7,326 nucleotides of DNA from DATDMG01 sp036518955 (GTDB lineage Bacteria > Actinomycetota > Actinomycetes > Actinomycetales > Kineosporiaceae), in NCBI GenBank assembly GCA_036518955.1, contig DATDMG010000389.1, positions 1 to 7,326 of the forward strand, read 5' to 3'. Positions 5,972-7,326 of the stretch are shown piece after piece. The position numbers were made by a program, and so were the translations under genes. Under the pieces are notes generated by a model. That model had not been told where the DNA came from. It saw nothing but the letters and a program-made list of their open reading frames with translations, and made no database searches. The stretch's first letter is position 1, and every line of letters starts with the position of its first letter.

Positions 5972-6513
5972 CATCCGACCTTCCGCTCTACGAGCGCGAT
6001 CCTGTCGCCTGGCAGGCCCACCTCGCCGAGGGCAACGCCAAGCAGGCCCGCAAGCGGGTCAGCGCCGACGCCCTCCTGCTGGACGAGCACGACCGGGTGC
6101 TGCTGGTGAATCCCAACTACAAGCCGGGCTGGGACCTGCCCGGTGGTATGGCCGAGGCCAATGAGCCACCACACCGTGCCGTCGAACGCGAGGTTCGCGA
6201 GGAACTGGGTTTGGTCATCGCGGTCGGCAACCTGGTCTGCCTGGACTGGGTTGCCCCCCACGGACCCTGGGACGACCTGCTCGCCTTCGTCTTCGACGCG
6301 GGTCGCCTCGACGCCACCCAGATCGCGGGGATCCGCCTCATCGACGGCGAACTGACCGAGGCGGCGTTCCACGCTCCGGCGGAGGCCTACGAACGGTTAC
6401 GCCCCCACGTCGCCAGACGCCTGGCGGCCGCCCTGGCTGCCCGCGTGCGCGGACGGACGTGCTACCTGCAGAACGGTGACCCCGTCGACGGGTCGACGGC
6501 CGCGAGCGCGTGA
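5968..6513 (+). CDS. Nudix hydrolase (TTA codon-containing)
   Basis: Nudix enzymes hydrolyse nucleoside diphosphates linked to another group. The 181-residue protein has a perfect Nudix box at residues 60-82: G60, five residues, E66, seven residues, then REVREELGL, with metal-binding E78 and E79. PGWDLPGG just before the box and a strand at 32-47 fit the fold. The ATG overlaps the regulator stop (ATGA) and has GGAG seven bases upstream, so it is co-transcribed and translationally coupled with the regulator. Leu144 is encoded by TTA (6397-6399), a codon that streptomycetes read with the developmentally controlled bldA tRNA; expression may therefore depend on growth phase. The substrate is unknown. 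Being coupled to a regulator beside a deazaguanine operon hints at nucleotide clean-up or signal removal (inference). Confidence 0.93.
   Translation: MTSDLPLYERDPVAWQAHLAEGNAKQARKRVSADALLLDEHDRVLLVNPNYKPGWDLPGGMAEANEPPHRAVEREVREELGLVIAVGNLVCLDWVAPHGPWDDLLAFVFDAGRLDATQIAGIRLIDGELTEAAFHAPAEAYERLRPHVARRLAAALAARVRGRTCYLQNGDPVDGSTAASA
6397..6399 (+). promoter_or_regulatory. TTA leucine codon (possible bldA control point) in the first Nudix gene
   Basis: In-frame codon 144 of the Nudix gene is TTA, in ...Tyr-Glu-Arg-Leu-Arg-Pro.... I saw no other in-frame TTA in the genes of this window. In Streptomyces this codon is rare and is read by the bldA tRNA, which links translation to development. The relevance depends on the host really being a streptomycete. 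Confidence 0.6.
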
Positions 6514-6670
6514 AGTGCGTGTCGAGCAGCCATCCCGACAGGTCCGCGACCACGTCGACCGCACCGCTTCCCCGACACGGACACAGGGTGCCACGCCTGG
6601 CTGCCTGCGACCTCGCGGCGTCCATGGAGATCTTGACCTCCGTCGGTGATGTCCGTACGCCACACGACGA

Positions 6671-6698
6671 CCCACGAGGCGCCGCCGTGTCTCGTGGG
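6671..6698. terminator. GC-rich hairpin, terminator-like or operator-like
   Basis: CCCACGAG (6671-6678) and CTCGTGGG (6691-6698) form a perfect 8-bp stem with a 12-base loop, about 157 bp after the first Nudix stop. No T-run follows, but actinobacterial intrinsic terminators often lack one. Because it sits just before a -10-like TACTCT (6710-6715), a role as a regulator-binding dyad for the next gene is an alternative. Confidence 0.4.
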
Positions 6699-6742
6699 CG
6701 GGCAGTGGCTACTCTCGATCGGGCATGGTGCCGGGCTGGATC

Positions 6743-6747
6743 AGGAG
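6743..6747 (+). promoter_or_regulatory. Ribosome binding site supporting the TTG start of the second Nudix gene
   Basis: AGGAG lies seven bases before TTG 6755. The in-frame ATG at 6725 has no purine-rich site in front of it, which decides in favour of TTG unless the transcript is leaderless from the -10-like TACTCT at 6710-6715. Confidence 0.55.
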
Positions 6748-6754
6748 AACGGGC

Positions 6755-7270
6755 TTGAGCGAACGCGCTGCCGCGGTGACCGACCCGAGGCGACCCGAAC
6801 CGCACGGCCTGGTGCTGCTGGCCTCCGCGGTCATCGTCCACGACGTGGCTCAGCAGCGGGTTCTGCTGCTGCGCCGGGGACCGGGCGCGAAGTTCGGGCA
6901 AGGTCTGTGGGATCTGCCATGCGGCAAGAACGAGAGTAGCGAGCCGATCACCACCACCGCGGTCCGCGAACTGCGAGAGGAGACGGGACTGGCCGTGGAC
7001 CCCGTCGACTTGCGGGTCGTCCACGTCATCCACGGTGCGCGGGGGGTCGAGGCCCCCACCGGCTTCCTGAGCGTAGTCTTCGCGACGAACCGCTGGCACG
7101 GCGAGCCGGTGAATCTGGAACCGGCCAAGCACTCCTGCGTCGCCTGGGCCGATACCCGATCCATCCCCAACGGATTCGTCTCCAGCACGAGAGATGTGCT
7201 GCTGGCCTACCTCGACGGAACGGCGACCATGACGCTCGATGGTTGGCCCGACGAGCCGCACGACACGTGA
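6755..7270 (+). CDS. Second Nudix hydrolase
   Basis: This 171-residue protein carries a perfect Nudix box at residues 57-79: G57, five residues, E63, seven residues, then RELREETGL, with metal-binding E75 and E76. GLWDLPCG precedes the box, and residues 18-40 (GLVLLASAVIVHD...RVLLLRR) are the usual first strands. It is clearly distinct from the first Nudix protein: outside the box they share little. The chosen start is TTG 6755 with AGGAG seven bases upstream; ATG 6725 would add ten residues without a visible ribosome site. It probably has its own promoter in the gap upstream. Its stop overlaps a GTG that opens a further frame. Substrate unknown; the family covers (d)NTP sanitation, nucleotide sugars and other NDP-linked compounds. 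Confidence 0.92.
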   Translation: MSERAAAVTDPRRPEPHGLVLLASAVIVHDVAQQRVLLLRRGPGAKFGQGLWDLPCGKNESSEPITTTAVRELREETGLAVDPVDLRVVHVIHGARGVEAPTGFLSVVFATNRWHGEPVNLEPAKHSCVAWADTRSIPNGFVSSTRDVLLAYLDGTATMTLDGWPDEPHDT

Positions 7271-7326
7271 CGACTGGGGCGCATCAGCAGGACCAGCCGA
7301 TCAGGTGGCCCAAGAGTGTGAGTGCC
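7267..7326 (+). CDS. Start of a further gene, possibly a third Nudix-type protein (partial)
   Basis: A GTG at 7267 overlaps the second Nudix stop as GTGA and the frame stays open for all 20 codons to the window end, ending ...RWPKSVSA. A tryptophan-proline-x-serine-valine segment of this kind is often seen just before the first strand of Nudix hydrolases, so another Nudix protein is a guess. A GTG at 7318 in the same frame, with AGGTGG nine bases upstream, is an alternative start. Too little is visible to assign a function. Confidence 0.45.
   Translation, partial: MTTGAHQQDQPIRWPKSVSA

Larger units (their letters stand above)
6514..6754. other. Intergenic gap between the two Nudix genes
   Basis: No plus-strand gene is supported in these 241 bases. 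Visible elements are TTGACC at 6633-6638 (a -35-like hexamer, 17 bases before a poor TACGCC), a GC-rich hairpin at 6671-6698, TACTCT at 6710-6715 (-10-like), and the ribosome binding site of the second Nudix gene. On the minus strand around 6581-6516 a short stretch reads like the VDVVADLSGW segment of secreted actinobacterial proteins, perhaps a decayed remnant. Confidence 0.55.

Noticed and set aside
6481..6492. 12-bp palindrome CCCGTCGACGGG near the end of the first Nudix gene
   Set aside because: It is within the coding sequence, has no loop for a stable hairpin and no T-run, so I do not call it a terminator.
6338..7261. Minus-strand open frame of 307 codons opposite both Nudix genes
   Set aside because: It overlaps two genes with perfect Nudix boxes on the other strand and is Arg/Gly/Ser-rich; only the short segment around 6500-6600 looks protein-like, and that is reported separately as a possible relic.
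1..7326. tRNA, rRNA, CRISPR, insertion sequences or attachment sites
   Set aside because: None was seen: no cloverleaf-like segment, no regularly spaced repeats, no transposase or integrase motif, and no terminal inverted repeats.

Overview
The DNA is very GC-rich, with dense, overlapping genes, GTG/TTG starts and a zinc-ribbon/helix-turn-helix/TPR regulator of a type common in streptomycetes. A Streptomyces or close actinomycete chromosome (or large plasmid/accessory region) is the best guess. I could run no database search, so all names rest on motifs recognised by eye.

Left and centre (1-4290, minus strand) hold one tightly packed operon, read right to left: folE (GTP cyclohydrolase I), queD (6-carboxy-tetrahydropterin synthase), queE (radical SAM 7-carboxy-7-deazaguanine synthase), a short TGT/DpdA-like base-exchange TIM-barrel protein, a nucleoside phosphorylase-fold protein, and a thymidylate kinase-like P-loop kinase cut by the left edge. 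The first three convert GTP to 7-carboxy-7-deazaguanine (CDG). QueC, which would make preQ0, is not in the window. The last three are a base transferase-like, a glycosidic-bond-type and a nucleotide kinase-like enzyme. They suggest that the deazaguanine base is moved onto, or recovered from, a nucleic acid or nucleoside rather than simply made for tRNA queuosine. Most junctions overlap or are separated by only about 25 bp, so the six genes look co-transcribed.

Centre (4291-4498) is a divergent intergenic region with several short inverted repeats, one covering -10-like hexamers on both strands. It probably carries the promoters and operators for both directions.

Right (4499-7326, plus strand) holds a regulator (CxC...CxxC zinc ribbon, XRE helix-turn-helix, long TPR-like C-terminus), then a Nudix hydrolase overlapping it by ATGA and containing a rare TTA leucine codon. 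After a 241-bp gap with a GC-rich hairpin comes a second Nudix hydrolase, and overlapping its stop by GTGA is the start of a further gene running off the window.

Working model (inference): a regulated 7-deazaguanine nucleoside or nucleic-acid modification locus, with Nudix enzymes nearby that may handle nucleotide by-products. The TGT-like / phosphorylase-like / kinase-like trio next to folE-queD-queE is the part most worth following.
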